A stretch of 64,000 nt of DNA from JANQPX01 sp039197065 (GTDB lineage Bacteria; Pseudomonadota; Alphaproteobacteria; Geminicoccales; Geminicoccaceae). Made by a program: the position numbers and the translations under genes. The notes under the pieces were generated by a model, which had not been told where the DNA came from, searched no databases, and saw nothing but the letters and a program-made list of their open reading frames with translations. The DNA lies in NCBI GenBank assembly GCA_039197065.1, contig JBCCUL010000017.1, positions 101,612 through 165,611 on the forward strand, written 5' to 3'. Positions within the stretch are counted from its first letter, which is position 1; every line of letters starts with the position of its first letter. This document shows positions 62,432 to 64,000 of this stretch, one piece after another.

Positions 62432-63809
62432 ATGACGGTGCGCCTATCGAAGAAGCAAGAAGAATTGCTAATCGGCAGCCGACATGTCGCCAACGTCGAA
62501 GGCTGGCATCTGTTGCACATCAAAGGCGCTCCTTACCAGCGGGGGTTCCAGCACGGCTATCATTTGGCGGAACCCCTCGATCTCTGCCTGCGCAGCAATC
62601 GGTACTGGGCGACGTGGCTGAGCGCCCAACCTTTCGAGTTCTTCGCGGAGAAAGCGCGCGAGCTTTATCTTCACCTGATCGACGAGGAGTTTCAGGAGGA
62701 GATGCGCGGGATCGCCGACGGTGCCCAGGCCGCAGGTTTCGCCATCTCGTTCGACGAAGTGCTCGCCTGGAACAGCTTCGTCGACCTCGTCTATTCCTGG
62801 TGGCCGACATACAAGGCGACCATGGGTTCCAGGTCGCTGAAGCGCCATCCGGACGTCGGGCATCGCTGCAGCGCCTTCATCGCGACCGGCAGCGCCACGG
62901 CTGATGGCGGCATCGTCATGGCGCATAACACCTGGGATGCGTTCCTGCTAGGCGCAGCATTTCAACGTCGCCATCAGCATCCAGCCGGATCGGGGCCATG
63001 ACGTCTTCATGCAGACGGCCCCCGGCTGGATCGCAAGCATGATGGACTTCACGATCACCGGCGCCGGGCTGATGATCACCGAGACGACCATCGACGGCTA
63101 TGTCGGCTTCGACGAAGCGAAGGCGCCGGAATTCTATCGCTCGCGAAAAGCGGTCCAATACGCTGACGACATCGATTCCTGGGTATCCGTCATGAGCGCG
63201 GATCGTAACGGCGGCTACGCCAACAGTTGGCTCCTGGGCGATACCAAAACCGGGGAAATCGCGCGCTATGAGCTCGGTCTCAAATATGCCGGCCCGGTCG
63301 AGCGCAAGAAGGACGGCGTCTTCTTCGGCGAGAACATCGCGCAAGATCTGACGGTGCGCAATCTCGAGACCGCCGACCCCGGCGTCTATTCCGACATTCG
63401 CAGCAGCGGTGCCAGGCGGGTGCGCTGGCGAAAGCTGCTCGAACTCAATCATGGCAAGATCGACGTCGCGCATGCGAAGCGGATGATCGGCGACCATTAC
63501 GACATGTATCTGCACAAGCAAAACGCCTGTTCCCGGACCCTGTGTGGGCATATCGATCAGGACGACGGCATGGTCGGCTCCAATCACGGCCATCCGCCCT
63601 TCTACCCTTGGGGTGCCGTCGACGGGAAAGTCTGCGACTCCGCCATGGCCGCACGTATGAGCTTTTGGGGCCGATGGGGCCGCGCCTGCGGCGAACCCTT
63701 CGACGCGGACGCCTTTCAAGCGGAACATCCTCAGTTCGACTGGCTGGAAGGCTACCTGATCGATCGTCCCGGGCGCGCGTGGACCGAGCTTGCAGGCGTC
63801 GCGTTCTAG
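62432..63809 (+). pseudogene. C45 acyltransferase / phospholipase B-like hydrolase, frameshifted
   Basis: An Ntn-hydrolase family gene. The first frame (from ATG 62432) contains HIKGAPYQRGFQHGYHLAEP, EEMRGIADGAQAAGFAISFD and the autoproteolytic Cys in GHRCSAFIATGSATADGGIV followed by MAHNTWDAFLLGA. Near 62955 one extra base (GCGCAGCATTTC) breaks the frame; the other frame continues FNVAISIQPDRGHDVFMQTA, IVE-like ETTIDGYVGFDEAKAPEF and GGYANSWLLGDTKTGEIARY to CSRTLCGHIDQDDGMVGSNH. Removing one base restores a protein of about 458 residues. The nucleophile Cys lies before the break. Confidence 0.8.
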
Positions 63810-63921
63810 GAGTCATCGCTCGAGCGGATGAAACTGGATCGGCGATGTCAGGAATGGGCGCTGGTTGTTACGAAACGTCGGGGGATGGTAGTCACTTTTC
63901 GAGAGATCGAAGGGTGGATTG

Positions 63922-64000
63922 ATGAAGCGCTATATCGAGGGCATGTCCCGAGAACAGGGGACGCTTTTTCCGGATCATTTGGACGACTGGATTGACGATG
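63922..64000 (+). mobile_element. IS5/IS1182-type transposase, N-terminus at window edge
   Basis: An ATG at 63922 with AGGGTGG just upstream opens MKRYIEGMSREQGTLFPDHL followed by DDWIDDD, the start typical of IS1182-like transposases (a short Lys-Arg-Phe/Tyr-x-x-G beginning and GTLFP). The rest lies beyond the window. The IS left end should fall in 63810-63921, but the terminal repeat cannot be defined without the other end. Confidence 0.7.

Overview
The window is high-GC, densely coded DNA from an alphaproteobacterium, most likely a Hyphomicrobiales (rhizobial-type) lineage. The assignment rests on the gene repertoire: fused indolepyruvate:ferredoxin oxidoreductase with a divergent AsnC/Lrp regulator, urtABCDE directly followed by ureDABCEFG, a TAXI-TRAP binding protein and FixL-like kinase debris. 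No rRNA, tRNA, CRISPR or replication gene was found, so replicon type cannot be told.

Layout. 1-8.5 kb: a methanethiol oxidase/selenium-binding protein (cut by the left edge), a choline-dehydrogenase-like GMC flavoenzyme, a PQQ-type sugar dehydrogenase, a PBP4-type lipoprotein and a second GMC oxidoreductase. 8.6-25.1 kb: a nitrogen-scavenging locus. A sigma-54 type promoter leads straight into a guanidine-I (ykkC) riboswitch, followed by an ABC importer, a guanidine-hydrolase-type ureohydrolase and a small histidine-rich protein. After a terminator and a second near-consensus sigma-54 promoter come the urea importer urtABCDE and the urease genes ureDABCEFG. Read together, guanidine is imported and hydrolysed to urea and ammonia, urea is also imported, and nickel urease releases the remaining nitrogen. 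Copies of one palindromic repeat family sit in three gene junctions of this locus and were not seen elsewhere in the window.

25-37 kb: an orphan response regulator with an unrecognised output region, an enolase-superfamily dehydratase/racemase, remnants of a LuxR regulator and a FixL-like kinase, a YbiO-type MscS channel, a TAXI binding protein, and a compact esterase / ATP-grasp / esterase cassette of unknown function. 37-46 kb: an AsnC/Lrp regulator diverging from a branched-chain amino acid module, namely a fused 2-oxoacid:ferredoxin oxidoreductase, isovaleryl-CoA dehydrogenase and both methylcrotonyl-CoA carboxylase subunits.

46-64 kb: accessory DNA rich in orphan small ORFs and broken genes: an OmpV/MipA protein with a nonsense codon, a frameshifted membrane AraC regulator, a secreted protein with an A8 tract at its start, a twice-frameshifted DUF4331 gene, a cyclase/AAA gene with two amber codons, a frameshifted C45 acyltransferase, and an IS transposase start at the right edge. 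In this region sits the most unusual intact protein of the window: a TAP-like alpha/beta hydrolase carrying a C-terminal von Hippel-Lindau beta-like domain whose hydroxyproline-pocket residues are largely conserved.
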